Positions 1 through 8,909 of a stretch of 64,000 nt of DNA are shown here, piece after piece. The translations under genes and the position numbers were made by a program. Position 1 is the first letter of the stretch, and every line of letters starts with the position of its first letter. This DNA is from Crocinitomicaceae bacterium (GTDB lineage: Bacteria > Bacteroidota > Bacteroidia > Flavobacteriales_D > Crocinitomicaceae), in assembly GCA_022447585.1 (NCBI GenBank), contig JAKVAR010000006.1:124001-188000 (forward strand). Reading direction: 5' to 3'. The notes beneath the pieces were generated by a model. The model searched no databases. It was not told the origin of the DNA and saw nothing but the letters and a program-made list of their open reading frames with translations.

Positions 1-129
1 TCCATTTGAGGTTTGTTCTGCCTGAACAGTTTTTGGTGTAAGTACATTTCCTAAAAACAACCCTACAGCCAAACAAACGGCCATAATAATTGGAATCCAA
101 TACGAAGTGCTTTTGTGATTATTTTCCAT
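1..129 (-). CDS. N-terminal fragment of an exported/membrane-anchored protein, possibly S41 C-terminal processing peptidase (partial)
   Basis: This frame is not in the ORF track because it runs off the left edge. An ATG at 129-127 opens 43 codons without a stop. They encode a short polar N-terminus, one hydrophobic segment (about residues 11-30, WIPIIMAVCLAVGLFLG) and a polar tail, which looks like a signal anchor. The start overlaps the end of the deaminase gene by 11 bp, so the two are probably co-transcribed. From memory, a dCMP deaminase gene followed by an S41-family peptidase is a common Bacteroidota arrangement. The peptidase assignment rests on that context only, because no catalytic region is present here. 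Confidence 0.45.
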   Translation of the reverse strand, partial: MENNHKSTSYWIPIIMAVCLAVGLFLGNVLTPKTVQAEQTSNG

Positions 130-550
130 CAAATGGGTTTTCAATTTGTACTACTTCTATGCCAGCTTCTTTCAAGAAATCAATTCCACTGGTATCTTTA
201 TAATTATCAATATATACGACTCGACTTATTCCAGACTGAACGACAAGTTTACTACAATCTTTACAGGGAGAAAGCGTCAAGTACAGGGTTGCATCTTGAC
301 AGTTATGCGTTGACTTAGCAACTTTCAATATTGCATTTGCTTCGGCGTGTAGAACATACCATAACGTTTCGCCCTCTTCAGATTCACAACAATTATCGAA
401 ACCGCTCGGCGTACCGTTAAATCCATCGGAAATAATCATCCCGTCTTTAACTATTATTGCGCCAACTTGCTTTCGAGAACAATGAGAAAGTTCAGACCAA
501 GTCTTTGCCATTCTCAAGTAAGCTTTATCGTATCGTAATTGCTTCAACAT
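119..550 (-). CDS. dCMP/cytidine deaminase family protein (ComEB-like)
   Basis: The 143-residue protein carries the zinc-dependent deaminase signature. HAEAN supplies zinc ligand His68 and catalytic Glu70, and PCKDC supplies Cys96 and Cys99. Length and overall pattern fit the deoxycytidylate deaminase family, which converts dCMP to dUMP for thymidylate synthesis in the cytosol. The N-terminal CSRKQVGAIIV segment and the FNGTPSG loop are also typical of dCMP deaminases as opposed to tRNA adenosine deaminases. It is followed with an 11-bp overlap by the partial exported protein. A TAATTTTG box lies 26 bp upstream of its ATG. The family is secure; the precise substrate is inferred. Confidence 0.85.
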   Translation of the reverse strand: MLKQLRYDKAYLRMAKTWSELSHCSRKQVGAIIVKDGMIISDGFNGTPSGFDNCCESEEGETLWYVLHAEANAILKVAKSTHNCQDATLYLTLSPCKDCSKLVVQSGISRVVYIDNYKDTSGIDFLKEAGIEVVQIENPFDGK

Positions 551-575
551 TGCATTTATTGTATAGTGTAACCCT

Positions 576-583
576 CAAAATTA
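576..583 (-). promoter_or_regulatory. Candidate -7 promoter box for the deaminase gene
   Basis: On the minus strand TAATTTTG matches the Bacteroidota -7 consensus TAnnTTTG, ending 25 bp before the deaminase ATG. I do not see a clear TTG -33 element at the usual spacing. A short palindrome (AAGCG/CGCTT, around 593-604) lies just upstream and may be part of a weak terminator for the response-regulator gene. Confidence 0.3.
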
Positions 584-636
584 AGAAAAAGCAAGCGTTC
601 GCTTAACTTGTTTGTGAATTAGACGTTCTTCTTAAC

Positions 637-1320
637 TCAATTTGTGAATTTATAACCTACTCCGCGAATCGAATGAAAGAATTCCGGACGCTTTGGATCC
701 GACTCAAAAATCTTTCTAAAATTCAAAATATAATTGTCGATGGTCCTTGTTGTCGGGAATTGATCTTTACCCCAAACTCTATCTAGAATTTCAGTTCTTG
801 AAACAACCTCTCCATTTTTCTCGATAAACAATTGTATTAATGCTACTTCTTTCTTAGATAAACTATGTGTTTCATTTACTTCTTGATTGATTACCTCAAA
901 GGTTTTGAAATTCACTGTACACTTACCAATAGTTGCTTCAAGAATTTCTTGATCAACCGTTTCTGGTCCAATTAATATTCCAACACGTAAAAGAAGTTCT
1001 TCCAAATCAAAAGGTTTAGGCAAATAATCATTTCCTCCTGCTTTCAATCCTTCTATACGATCTGAAGTAGTTCCCTTAGCTGAAAGGAATAAGATAGGCA
1101 CTTGCGATGTTTCTCTAATTTGTTTACACAAGTCAACTCCGCTAAATCCAGGAAGCATCACATCCAAAAGAATTAAGTCAAAAGTAATTGGGCCGGAAAA
1201 CCATTCATGCGCTTCCGTTCCTGTGCTAAAAACAGTGACATCATAACCTTCAAGCTCTAGGTTTAAACGTATCATCTCTGATAAACTAGACTCATCTTCT
1301 ACCACACAAATTCTTCGCAT
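637..1320 (-). CDS. OmpR/PhoB-family response regulator transcription factor
   Basis: The protein has an N-terminal receiver domain (about residues 3-115) and a C-terminal winged-helix DNA-binding domain (about 130-227). Counting from the chosen start, the acidic pocket is E8/D9, the phospho-acceptor is D53 (ILLDVML), the switch serine is S80 and the conserved lysine is K102 (PKPF). The effector domain ends in the typical RGVGYKF hairpin. The ORF track starts 14 codons earlier at 1362, but receiver domains normally begin with a pattern like MRRICVVEDE, so I chose the ATG at 1320. No histidine kinase is adjacent, so its partner must be encoded elsewhere. The gene is monocistronic here, between purH (divergent) and the deaminase. 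Confidence 0.9.
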   Translation of the reverse strand: MRRICVVEDESSLSEMIRLNLELEGYDVTVFSTGTEAHEWFSGPITFDLILLDVMLPGFSGVDLCKQIRETSQVPILFLSAKGTTSDRIEGLKAGGNDYLPKPFDLEELLLRVGILIGPETVDQEILEATIGKCTVNFKTFEVINQEVNETHSLSKKEVALIQLFIEKNGEVVSRTEILDRVWGKDQFPTTRTIDNYILNFRKIFESDPKRPEFFHSIRGVGYKFTN

Positions 1321-1433
1321 TCTTAATCTCTTTGAAGTTAAAAATAAGGAATCAAAATACATTTATAATTAATGAACACTAAAATTAGAAACTTAGTGGA
1401 AAACTAAAACGATTTTATTAACAATAAAAGCCG

Positions 1434-1461
1434 TTGATTTTTAAAATTTCAAGTACTTTCG
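1434..1461 (+). promoter_or_regulatory. Candidate promoter of purH
   Basis: TTGA (1434-1437) and TACTTTCG (1454-1461) are separated by about 16-17 bp and resemble the Bacteroidota -33 TTG / -7 TAnnTTTG pair, with C for T at the seventh position of the -7 box. The box ends 33 bp before the purH ATG. The region is the divergent space between purH and the response regulator. Confidence 0.4.
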
Positions 1462-1494
1462 CATCTTCAAATTAATTTCAAAATTTCAACCGAA

Positions 1495-3024
1495 ATGAGC
1501 GGTACTAAAAAGATTAAATCAGCACTAATTTCAGTATTCGATAAAACTGGACTTGAACCTATAATCAAGGAGTTACACAAAAATGAAGTAGTTATTTATT
1601 CTACAGGAGGAACTCAAGCTTTTATTGAAGAGCACAATATCCCTGTAGTTCGTGTTGAAGACTTAACTTCTTACCCTTCAATTTTAGGTGGAAGAGTGAA
1701 AACTTTACACCCAAAAGTATTTGGTGGAATTTTAAATAGAAGAGATTTAGCCTCTGATCAAGAACAAATCAAAGAGTTTGATATTCCAGAATTGGATTTG
1801 GTCATTGTTGATTTATATCCTTTCGAAGATACTGTTGCTTCTGGAGCGGATCACAGCGCAATTATTGAGAAGATTGATATTGGTGGTATTTCTCTAATTC
1901 GAGCTGCTGCCAAGAATTATAAAGATGTTGTAATTATTCCTTCAAAGAATCAATACGAACCATTCTTGAATATTATTTCTGCAACTAAGTGCGAAACTAC
2001 AATTGAAGACCGTAAAGTCTTTTCAAGAGACGCATTTGAAGTATCCTCTCATTATGATACTCATATCTTCAACTATTTCAATGCGGGTGAGAAAGAAATC
2101 TTTAAACATAGCATCACTGAATCAAAAACATTACGATACGGAGAGAACCCTCATCAAAAAGGTATTTTCCACGGAAACATGGATGAGATTTTTGACAAAT
2201 TACACGGTAAAGAATTGTCTTACAATAATTTATTAGACATTGACGCTGCTGTTAACTTAATGGGTGAATTTAAAAATGATGGCCCTACCTTCGCTATTCT
2301 TAAGCACAATAATGCATGTGGGCTAGCAACAAGAGATACATTACACCAAGCATATAAAGATGCTTTAGCTGGTGATCCAGTTTCCGCATTCGGTGGAATT
2401 TTAATTAGTAACCGTAAAATTGACATGGCAACTGCTGAAGAAATTAACTCACTATTCTGTGAGGTTGTCATTGCTCCAGGCTATGAAAATGATGCTCTTG
2501 ACATACTGAAAAGTAAGAAAAATAGAGTATTGTTAGTTCAGAAAGAAATTGATTTACCAAAACGTCAATTTAGAACAATTTTGAATGGTGTATTAGAGCA
2601 AGACAAAGATTTAATCACAGAAGCTAAATCAGATTTAGAAAGCAGAACGAATGTTAAACCGACTGAAGCAGAAATCGAAGATTTACTTTTCGCAAATAAA
2701 TTGGTTAAACACACAAAGTCAAATACAATCATCTTAGCCAAAAACAAACAACTTTTAGCAGGTGGTACAGGACAGACTTCTCGTGTAGATGCTTTGGTTC
2801 AATCGATCCACAAAGCGAAGTCATTTAACTTTGATTTAAACGGTGCTGTGATGGCTTCTGATGCATTTTTCCCTTTTCCTGATTGTGTTGAAATTGCGGG
2901 CAATGAAGGCATCAAAGTTGTGATTCAACCAGGAGGATCAATTAAAGATCAATTGTCTATTGATTATTGCAACGAAAACGACATCGCAATGGTATTTACA
3001 GGAAATCGTCACTTTAAGCACTAA
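1495..3024 (+). CDS. purH: Bifunctional AICAR transformylase / IMP cyclohydrolase
   Basis: PurH performs the last two steps of purine synthesis: formylation of AICAR with 10-formyl-THF, then ring closure to IMP. The 509-residue length fits the family (about 500-530). The N-terminal MGS-like cyclohydrolase domain (about 1-140) opens with SALISVFDKTG and contains TLHPKVFGG. The transformylase domain carries the KHNNACG motif at about 270-276, whose Lys-His pair is catalytic in the family, and SDAFFPFPD near the C-terminus. It stands alone, with the mreB block starting about 100 bp downstream. Identification is secure. Confidence 0.97.
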   Translation: MSGTKKIKSALISVFDKTGLEPIIKELHKNEVVIYSTGGTQAFIEEHNIPVVRVEDLTSYPSILGGRVKTLHPKVFGGILNRRDLASDQEQIKEFDIPELDLVIVDLYPFEDTVASGADHSAIIEKIDIGGISLIRAAAKNYKDVVIIPSKNQYEPFLNIISATKCETTIEDRKVFSRDAFEVSSHYDTHIFNYFNAGEKEIFKHSITESKTLRYGENPHQKGIFHGNMDEIFDKLHGKELSYNNLLDIDAAVNLMGEFKNDGPTFAILKHNNACGLATRDTLHQAYKDALAGDPVSAFGGILISNRKIDMATAEEINSLFCEVVIAPGYENDALDILKSKKNRVLLVQKEIDLPKRQFRTILNGVLEQDKDLITEAKSDLESRTNVKPTEAEIEDLLFANKLVKHTKSNTIILAKNKQLLAGGTGQTSRVDALVQSIHKAKSFNFDLNGAVMASDAFFPFPDCVEIAGNEGIKVVIQPGGSIKDQLSIDYCNENDIAMVFTGNRHFKH

Positions 3025-3120
3025 TTAACGCAACCTTTTTGATAAAAAGTAGTAGAATATGTTCTATTTCAACCAGAAATAAAGTATTATTACAATTCAT
3101 CTAGCAGCGCAAGGGAAAAA

Positions 3121-4146
3121 ATGGGATTATTTAGCTTTTTAACGCAAGAAATTGCAATTGATTTAGGTACAGCAAACACGTTAATTATCATGAACGACAA
3201 AGTTGTCGTTGATGAACCGTCAATTGTAGCCAAAGACATTCAAACGGGAAAAGTAGTAGCAATAGGCAAACGTGCCCAGCAAATGCATGGGAAAACGCAT
3301 AAGCTCATTGAAACTGTTCGCCCATTAAGAGATGGTGTAATTGCAGATTTTCAAGCGGCAGAGCAAATGATTCGTGGTATGATCAAAATGATCGGAACCG
3401 GAAAAAGCCTATTCAACCCCTCTTTAAGAATGGTAATTTGTATTCCTTCAGGGATTACGGAGGTTGAAAAGCGTGCCGTTCGTGATTCTGCCGAACACGC
3501 TGGAGCGAAAGAAGTTTATCTTATCCATGAGCCAATGGCCGCTGCAATTGGTATTGGTATCGACGTTGAAGAGCCAATGGGTAATATGATCATTGATATT
3601 GGAGGTGGTACTTCTGAAATTGCAGTCATTGCTTTAGGAGGTATTGTTTGCGATAAATCTATTCGTGTGGCCGGTGATGATTTTACAAAAGATATTGAAG
3701 AGTACATGCGTCGTCAGCATAACATTCTTGTTGGTGAGCGTACTGCCGAAGAAATTAAAATTAATGTCGGTGCAGCTTTACCAGAATTAGAAAACCCTCC
3801 AGCAGATTATGCTGTTCAAGGTCGTGATTTAATGACGGGTATTCCTAAAGAAATTGTTATCTCTTACGTTGAGGTTGCCCATGCTTTAGATAAAACAATC
3901 TCAAAAATTGAAGAGGCTATTTTAAGTGCCCTTGAAATGACTCCACCAGAACTTTCTGCAGACATTTACAAAACGGGAATCTACTTAGCTGGCGGTGGTT
4001 CAATGCTGCGGGGGCTAGATCATAGAATTTCTATGAAGACTAAACTTCCTGTTCATATTGCCGAGGACCCATTAAGAGCTGTGGCAAGAGGAACTAGCAT
4101 TGCCCTTAAGAATATAGGTAAATTCCAGTTCTTGATTAACGATTAA
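3121..4146 (+). CDS. mreB: Rod shape-determining protein MreB
   Basis: This is an actin-like ATPase that forms membrane-associated filaments directing lateral wall synthesis. The 341 residues show the actin-fold nucleotide motifs: phosphate-1 DLGTANTLI (about 14-22), phosphate-2 IDIGGGTSEIAVI (about 157-169) and the adenosine motif LAGGGSMLRGL (about 292-302). The short N-terminal stretch MGLFSFL is a typical hydrophobic membrane anchor. It heads the mreB-mreC-mreD-PBP2-rodA elongasome block, separated from mreC by 41 bp containing a small hairpin. Presence of this complete set predicts a rod-shaped cell. Confidence 0.98.
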   Translation: MGLFSFLTQEIAIDLGTANTLIIMNDKVVVDEPSIVAKDIQTGKVVAIGKRAQQMHGKTHKLIETVRPLRDGVIADFQAAEQMIRGMIKMIGTGKSLFNPSLRMVICIPSGITEVEKRAVRDSAEHAGAKEVYLIHEPMAAAIGIGIDVEEPMGNMIIDIGGGTSEIAVIALGGIVCDKSIRVAGDDFTKDIEEYMRRQHNILVGERTAEEIKINVGAALPELENPPADYAVQGRDLMTGIPKEIVISYVEVAHALDKTISKIEEAILSALEMTPPELSADIYKTGIYLAGGGSMLRGLDHRISMKTKLPVHIAEDPLRAVARGTSIALKNIGKFQFLIND

Positions 4147-4153
4147 ACAAAAC

Positions 4154-4171
4154 TCCTTGATGATTCAAGGA
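4154..4171 (+). other. Small hairpin in the mreB-mreC spacer
   Basis: TCCTTGA (4154-4160) and TCAAGGA (4165-4171) form a perfect 7-bp stem with a TGAT loop in the 41-bp gap after the mreB stop. There is no T-tract, so it is not a standard intrinsic terminator. It could be an mRNA processing or stability element that sets MreB above MreC levels, but that is inference. Confidence 0.4.
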
Positions 4172-4187
4172 AATACTAACTTGAAAA

Positions 4188-5027
4188 ATGCGCAATTTTC
4201 TTGCATTTATTAGACGTTTCCGTGTTCTTCTATTTTTTGCATTATTGCAAGGGTTAGCCCTTTCCTTGTATTTCAGTTTTGTTCGTTTTCCAAGATCTCA
4301 ATACCTGACAACTGCGTCCGCAGTGTCTGGTTCTTTAATGAAAGTGCGAAATGATGTCACAAAGCATTTCGACCTTAGTGAGAACAACTATAACTTGCAG
4401 AAAGAGAATATTGAGCTTAGATACCAATTACCTTCAAGTTTCATAAAGCTTCAAAATGGAAAAGTAAAAATTGATGATACTTTGTATAATCAACAATACG
4501 AATATATTCCAGGCATAGTAATTAACTCTACCCATGATAAAAGAAATAACTATTTCACACTGAATATTGGTTCAGAACAAGGTATAAAAAGAGGAATGGG
4601 CGTGTTTTCGAGCAACGGCGTTGTTGGAGTAATACACAACACAAGCAAACATTATTCTGTAGTTAAATCCTGCCTTACAGAAGCCATCAATATTGATGTT
4701 ATGATTCAAAAAACGGGTCAATTCGGTCTTTTAAAATGGAATGGTAAAAACGCAAGATTAGGCACTATGTGGGGAGTATCTAATGATACTGAAGTAAAAA
4801 AGTGGTCTAAAATTGTGACTCGTGGAGGCGGAGGAATATTTCCTAGAGGAATTCCTGTGGGCATGGTTCAAAACACCTCGGTAGTTGAAGGCAAACCGCT
4901 ATGGGACATCACCCTTAAATTTGCAGAAAACTTTACCTCTACACAACGCGTCTACGTTGTTCAAAACTTGTTGCTTTCGGAGCAAGAAGATCTAGAAGCA
5001 TTAATACCAAACGACCCTCTACAATGA
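4188..5027 (+). CDS. mreC: Rod shape-determining protein MreC
   Basis: MreC is a bitopic inner-membrane protein that links MreB to the periplasmic wall-synthesis enzymes. The 279 residues begin with a basic N-terminus and one transmembrane helix (about 13-31). A region of coiled-coil character follows (around 60-80, SENNYNLQKENIELRYQL), then the beta-rich periplasmic domain with NIGSEQGIKRGMGV and SNGVVGVI, which are typical MreC motifs. Its stop overlaps the mreD start as ATGA, indicating translational coupling. Confidence 0.93.
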   Translation: MRNFLAFIRRFRVLLFFALLQGLALSLYFSFVRFPRSQYLTTASAVSGSLMKVRNDVTKHFDLSENNYNLQKENIELRYQLPSSFIKLQNGKVKIDDTLYNQQYEYIPGIVINSTHDKRNNYFTLNIGSEQGIKRGMGVFSSNGVVGVIHNTSKHYSVVKSCLTEAINIDVMIQKTGQFGLLKWNGKNARLGTMWGVSNDTEVKKWSKIVTRGGGGIFPRGIPVGMVQNTSVVEGKPLWDITLKFAENFTSTQRVYVVQNLLLSEQEDLEALIPNDPLQ

Positions 5028-5536
5028 ATACATTCTTAAAATTTGGGGTTCGGTTTATATTCGTAGTACTTATTCAAGTGCTAGTTCTAAATCAGATTGA
5101 ATTCGGATTTGGTATTCAATTAATGATTTACCCTTTGTTTATCCTGCTACTTCCAGTTGAACTTGGGATTTTCCCTTTGCTTGGTTTGGCTTTTTTAATG
5201 GGCATGTCGATTGACGCTATGTCAAATACATACGGATTACACACATCAGCACTATTGACATTTGCTTATGCGCGGCCTTTGGTGTTTAAGTTATTTGCTC
5301 CAAGAGATGGATATGACACCCATCTGGAAACCAACATTTTTAACATGGGTAATATGTGGTTTCTGAAAACATTCGGAATCCTAATCATTATTCATCACTT
5401 TTGGTTTTTCTTGATGGAGATCTTCAAGCTGAATGAATTGTTATTTATATTCCAAAAGGTAATTCTTAGCGTGCCAATCTCATTTTTAGTTTGTATACTA
5501 TTACAATACTTATTCGTTAAAAAGTCAGGTGAGTAA
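5024..5536 (+). CDS. mreD: Rod shape-determining protein MreD
   Basis: The 170-residue, very hydrophobic protein has about five to six transmembrane segments and sits exactly where mreD is expected, between mreC (ATGA overlap) and PBP2 (TAATG overlap). MreD sequences diverge strongly, so the call relies on membrane topology, size and the conserved gene order. Internal features such as the LGLAFLMGMSIDAMSNTYGLHTS stretch are typical of Bacteroidota MreD. It is an integral part of the elongasome in the inner membrane. Confidence 0.88.
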   Translation: MNTFLKFGVRFIFVVLIQVLVLNQIEFGFGIQLMIYPLFILLLPVELGIFPLLGLAFLMGMSIDAMSNTYGLHTSALLTFAYARPLVFKLFAPRDGYDTHLETNIFNMGNMWFLKTFGILIIIHHFWFFLMEIFKLNELLFIFQKVILSVPISFLVCILLQYLFVKKSGE

Positions 5537-7410
5537 TGAAGTTTGACGGTCGTAAATATGTGATCATAGTCATTTTCGTTCTCATCGGAATACTATATGC
5601 TTTCAAGTTATTTTATATGCAGGTTGTTGATGAGACCTGGAAATTAAGAGCTCAACAAATTGCCGAAAAACGGAGGGAAATTACCCCCCCTCGTGCTGTA
5701 GTTTTCGACAGAGATGGTAACAAAATTGTATCCAACAAAACATATTACAACCTTATGATGGTTGAAAAAGAAATGGACAATTTGGATACACTTGCTTTCG
5801 CTAAACTTATCGGTTGGACAAAAGAAGAAGTTGAAGATCGCTTCAAAACAATTGTGGCTGGAGAAGGAAAGTATTACAATCGTCATACAGGAAAAACCAC
5901 CTCTAACTACCAAAGTATACGAGCCTATCCATTTATAAAAGAATTGACAGCAGAAGAAATGTCGCGCATTGCACCTCATCTAGAAAACTTCAAAGGGTTC
6001 TATGAAGAAGTTTCAAGTATGCGCGATTATCCATACGGTAACGGCGCGAATATTCTAGGATATTTAGCTGAAGTAACTCAACCAGAAATTGATAAGGACA
6101 AGTTCTACAAGCCTGGTGCTCGAATTGGTCGAGCGGGAATTGAACGATATTATGAAAAGCAATTTCGCGGTGAAAAAGGCGTACGGTACATCGTAACTTC
6201 TGCAATGAATAATACGGTAGGATCATTCGAAAATGGGAAGTATGACACAATTGCAAAACAAGCTCCTCCAATTCATTTAGGTCTAGATGTTGAACTTCAA
6301 GCCTACGGTGAAAAATTACTTAAAAATAAGAAAGGCTGTATTGTGGCAATTGAACCGAGCACAGGAGAAATTCTCGCTATGGTATCATCTCCCAATTATG
6401 ATCCAAACCTACTTGTGGGAAATCGTAAGATCCGTGAAAACTACCCTGCACTGCTCAAAAATAAAGATAAACCGTTATTTCCGCGACCTTTAGCTTCGGA
6501 GTATATGCCAGGCTCTACCTTTAAGTTGATTCAATCTCTAATCGGGATGCAAGAAGGGGTGATTACCAAAGATTCTGGGTTCCCTTGTAATAAAAGTGTC
6601 GTTGGTTGCCACAATCATCCATCGGCACAAAACGTTTCTCAAGCGGTTCAAATGTCTTGTAATCCATATTACTATGCTGTAGTTCGAAGAATTGTGCAAC
6701 AAGGAAAAAAGAAAAGTAGTTTTGAAGATGCTGAAATAGGACTAAATCGTTGGGCTGAGTATATGCACAGCTTTGGTTTAGGCGTTCGTTTAGAAACAGA
6801 CATTACCGGACTAAGGTCAGGTGTTATTCCAGACTCAAAATACTATGATAAGTGGTATGGTCATCATCAATGGAAATTCTCTACAATTCGATCAATCTCA
6901 ATTGGTCAGGGCGAGGTTCAATTAACACCGTTACAACTGGCCAACTTGGCGGCCATTATGGCGAATAGAGGTTGGTACTATACTCCTCATTTCGTTAAAT
7001 CTATTGGAAATGACGGCCCTTTAGAAAAATTCCGCGTTAAACACAGAACAATGGTTGATCGAATCCATTTTGACCCAGTTGTTGAAGGTATGAGGCGTGT
7101 AGTTCATGAAGCTGGAGGTACCGCAAGACGAGCGCGTATTGATAGCGTGATCGTTTGCGGCAAAACAGGTACAGTTGAAAATTATATCGGTAGTGTAAAA
7201 CAAAAAAATCACTCCGTATTTATCGCATTCGCACCGATGAATAATCCAAAAATTGCGATATCTGTATTTATCGAAAATGCAGGAGGCGGCGGTGGAACTT
7301 GGGCTGCACCAACTGCTAGCTTAATGATGGAACAATATTTAAAAGGTGAAGTGACTAGCACTGCAAAAGAAAAAAGAATTTTAGACGCTGTATTATCTAC
7401 ACCTAAATGA
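5536..7410 (+). CDS. mrdA: Penicillin-binding protein 2 (elongation transpeptidase)
   Basis: This is a class B PBP that crosslinks peptidoglycan during side-wall growth as partner of RodA. The 624-residue protein has one N-terminal transmembrane helix (about 9-29), a pedestal/dimerisation region beginning with PPRAVVFDRDGN, and a C-terminal transpeptidase domain. The active-site motifs are STFK with Ser327, SCN at 374-376 and KTG at 543-545. GQGEVQLTPLQLANL is another class B hallmark. Its stop overlaps the rodA start (ATGA). All catalytic residues are present. Confidence 0.96.
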   Translation: MKFDGRKYVIIVIFVLIGILYAFKLFYMQVVDETWKLRAQQIAEKRREITPPRAVVFDRDGNKIVSNKTYYNLMMVEKEMDNLDTLAFAKLIGWTKEEVEDRFKTIVAGEGKYYNRHTGKTTSNYQSIRAYPFIKELTAEEMSRIAPHLENFKGFYEEVSSMRDYPYGNGANILGYLAEVTQPEIDKDKFYKPGARIGRAGIERYYEKQFRGEKGVRYIVTSAMNNTVGSFENGKYDTIAKQAPPIHLGLDVELQAYGEKLLKNKKGCIVAIEPSTGEILAMVSSPNYDPNLLVGNRKIRENYPALLKNKDKPLFPRPLASEYMPGSTFKLIQSLIGMQEGVITKDSGFPCNKSVVGCHNHPSAQNVSQAVQMSCNPYYYAVVRRIVQQGKKKSSFEDAEIGLNRWAEYMHSFGLGVRLETDITGLRSGVIPDSKYYDKWYGHHQWKFSTIRSISIGQGEVQLTPLQLANLAAIMANRGWYYTPHFVKSIGNDGPLEKFRVKHRTMVDRIHFDPVVEGMRRVVHEAGGTARRARIDSVIVCGKTGTVENYIGSVKQKNHSVFIAFAPMNNPKIAISVFIENAGGGGGTWAAPTASLMMEQYLKGEVTSTAKEKRILDAVLSTPK

Positions 7411-8810
7411 GACAAAATAAATCTTTAACGGGAAGCATTGATTGGCCATTATTACTCGTATACATAGTACTTTTAATGATGGGATTGTCTACTGTTTATT
7501 CTGTAGCATTTGACCCCGAACACCCTAATATTTTTGATTTTTCTCAAAAATATGGAAAACAAGTCATGTGGATAGGAGTTTCTCTATTCCTTGGGCTTTG
7601 TGTCTTTCTAATAGACTCAGATATTTACCGAAAATTTGCCTTACCAATATATCTTTTTGTAATTACACTTTTGATTATTGTACTCTTTATGCCAGCCGTA
7701 AATGGAGCGCGAGCATGGCTCGGTATTGGATCAATGGGTATACAACCCGCCGAGTTTGCCAAAATTGGAACGGCCATAATCCTTGCGCGTTACTTGAGTT
7801 CTGTGAATCTTAAGCAGCAGAACACTAAAACTGTTTTAATTGCCAATGCGGTAATTTTATTACCAATGGCGCTAATTCTATTACAACCAGATGCCGGAAC
7901 TTTTGTCGTATTTACTTCATTTTTATTTGTGTTATATCGTGAAGGTGTTTCATATGACCCAATCATACTTTCTTTATTAAATATAATACCGATAAGAGCA
8001 CTTCATTTCAAACAAACTTGGCTAGGAACCCACTTTATACCCATCCTATTCGTTGTGATATTCTTGAGTATCACTACTCTATTAGTGAGCAATGAATCGA
8101 TTACATTGAGCCTCTTTCCCGGAATGGAAATTCCGGGGTATTGGGGAATGTTCTTTTTCCTATTTGTCTTTTGTATAATCGCATACTTCTTTATGCGTTC
8201 TATTTTTTCAAAGAGAGATAAAAAACGAGCGTTATCAATCGCTATCATCGGTTTCGTTCTAGCCGCGATGCTCACCTCAATCGTTAACTATACATTTCAA
8301 AAATTAGCAGGTCACCAGAAAGAAAGAATCGAATTAGTTCTGGGACTTCGTGAAGATCCAGATGGCGACGACTACAATAGGAACAGAGCCATGGCAGCAG
8401 TAGGATCTGGTGGGATGTTTGGGAAAGGATATCGTAAAGCATCCGTTTCGAGTGTACAAACCAACCATGTGCCTGAAAGTGAAACGGATTTTATATTCTG
8501 TCCTTATGCAGAAGAATGGGGCTTTATGGGAACCTTTGTTTTAGTGGGGTTATATCTGTTCATGATTCTTCGGATTGTATTCATTGCCGAAAGACAAAAA
8601 TCCAGCTATAATAGGGTCTACGCATATGCCGTCGCTATGATTCTCTTTTATCACTTTACCATTAACATAGGTATGAGTATTGAGTTTGCCCCGGTAATTG
8701 GCATACCGCTTCCATTTTTCAGTTATGGCGGTTCTTCCATGATGTCATTTTCTATCATGATGTTCATTCTCTTAAAGCTTGACAGTCAGCGTAAAGACGT
8801 ACTTAATTAA
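7407..8810 (+). CDS. rodA: Peptidoglycan glycosyltransferase RodA (SEDS family)
   Basis: RodA polymerises lipid II into glycan strands together with PBP2. The protein is polytopic with around ten or more transmembrane helices and carries SEDS landmarks: NGARAWLGIG, QPAEFAKIG, the large-loop motif ETDFIFCPYAEEWGFMG and the C-terminal GIPLPFFSYGGSSM. At 467 residues it is longer than many RodA proteins (about 370-420). The extra length lies in a hydrophobic middle region (around residues 180-300), as is common in Bacteroidota. It is translationally coupled to the PBP2 gene. Confidence 0.95.
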   Translation: MRQNKSLTGSIDWPLLLVYIVLLMMGLSTVYSVAFDPEHPNIFDFSQKYGKQVMWIGVSLFLGLCVFLIDSDIYRKFALPIYLFVITLLIIVLFMPAVNGARAWLGIGSMGIQPAEFAKIGTAIILARYLSSVNLKQQNTKTVLIANAVILLPMALILLQPDAGTFVVFTSFLFVLYREGVSYDPIILSLLNIIPIRALHFKQTWLGTHFIPILFVVIFLSITTLLVSNESITLSLFPGMEIPGYWGMFFFLFVFCIIAYFFMRSIFSKRDKKRALSIAIIGFVLAAMLTSIVNYTFQKLAGHQKERIELVLGLREDPDGDDYNRNRAMAAVGSGGMFGKGYRKASVSSVQTNHVPESETDFIFCPYAEEWGFMGTFVLVGLYLFMILRIVFIAERQKSSYNRVYAYAVAMILFYHFTINIGMSIEFAPVIGIPLPFFSYGGSSMMSFSIMMFILLKLDSQRKDVLN

Positions 8811-8870
8811 TTAGTAATTATTAACTTGTAATTCAGGTTGAAAATTTGAACTTTGTAACTAATTAATTAA
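8803..8870. repeat. AT-rich inverted repeat between rodA and the PBP1A gene
   Basis: TTAATTAATTAGT (8803-8815, overlapping the rodA stop) and ACTAATTAATTAA (8858-8870) are perfect 13-base inverted copies separated by 42 bp. They could fold in the rodA 3' UTR or serve as binding sites. No T-tract follows the distal arm, so I do not call it a terminator. Confidence 0.45.
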
Positions 8871-8909
8871 CCTCTGCTTTTTCGTATTTTTACCACAATA
8901 GAACCAAGA

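Noticed and set aside
3025-3120. Terminator after purH (CTTTTT...AAAAAG)
   Set aside because: The stem is only about six A-T-rich pairs without a T-tract.
5644-5979. 111-codon minus-strand ORF inside the PBP2 gene
   Set aside because: Antisense shadow of a well-supported gene; cysteine/phenylalanine-rich translation without domain features.
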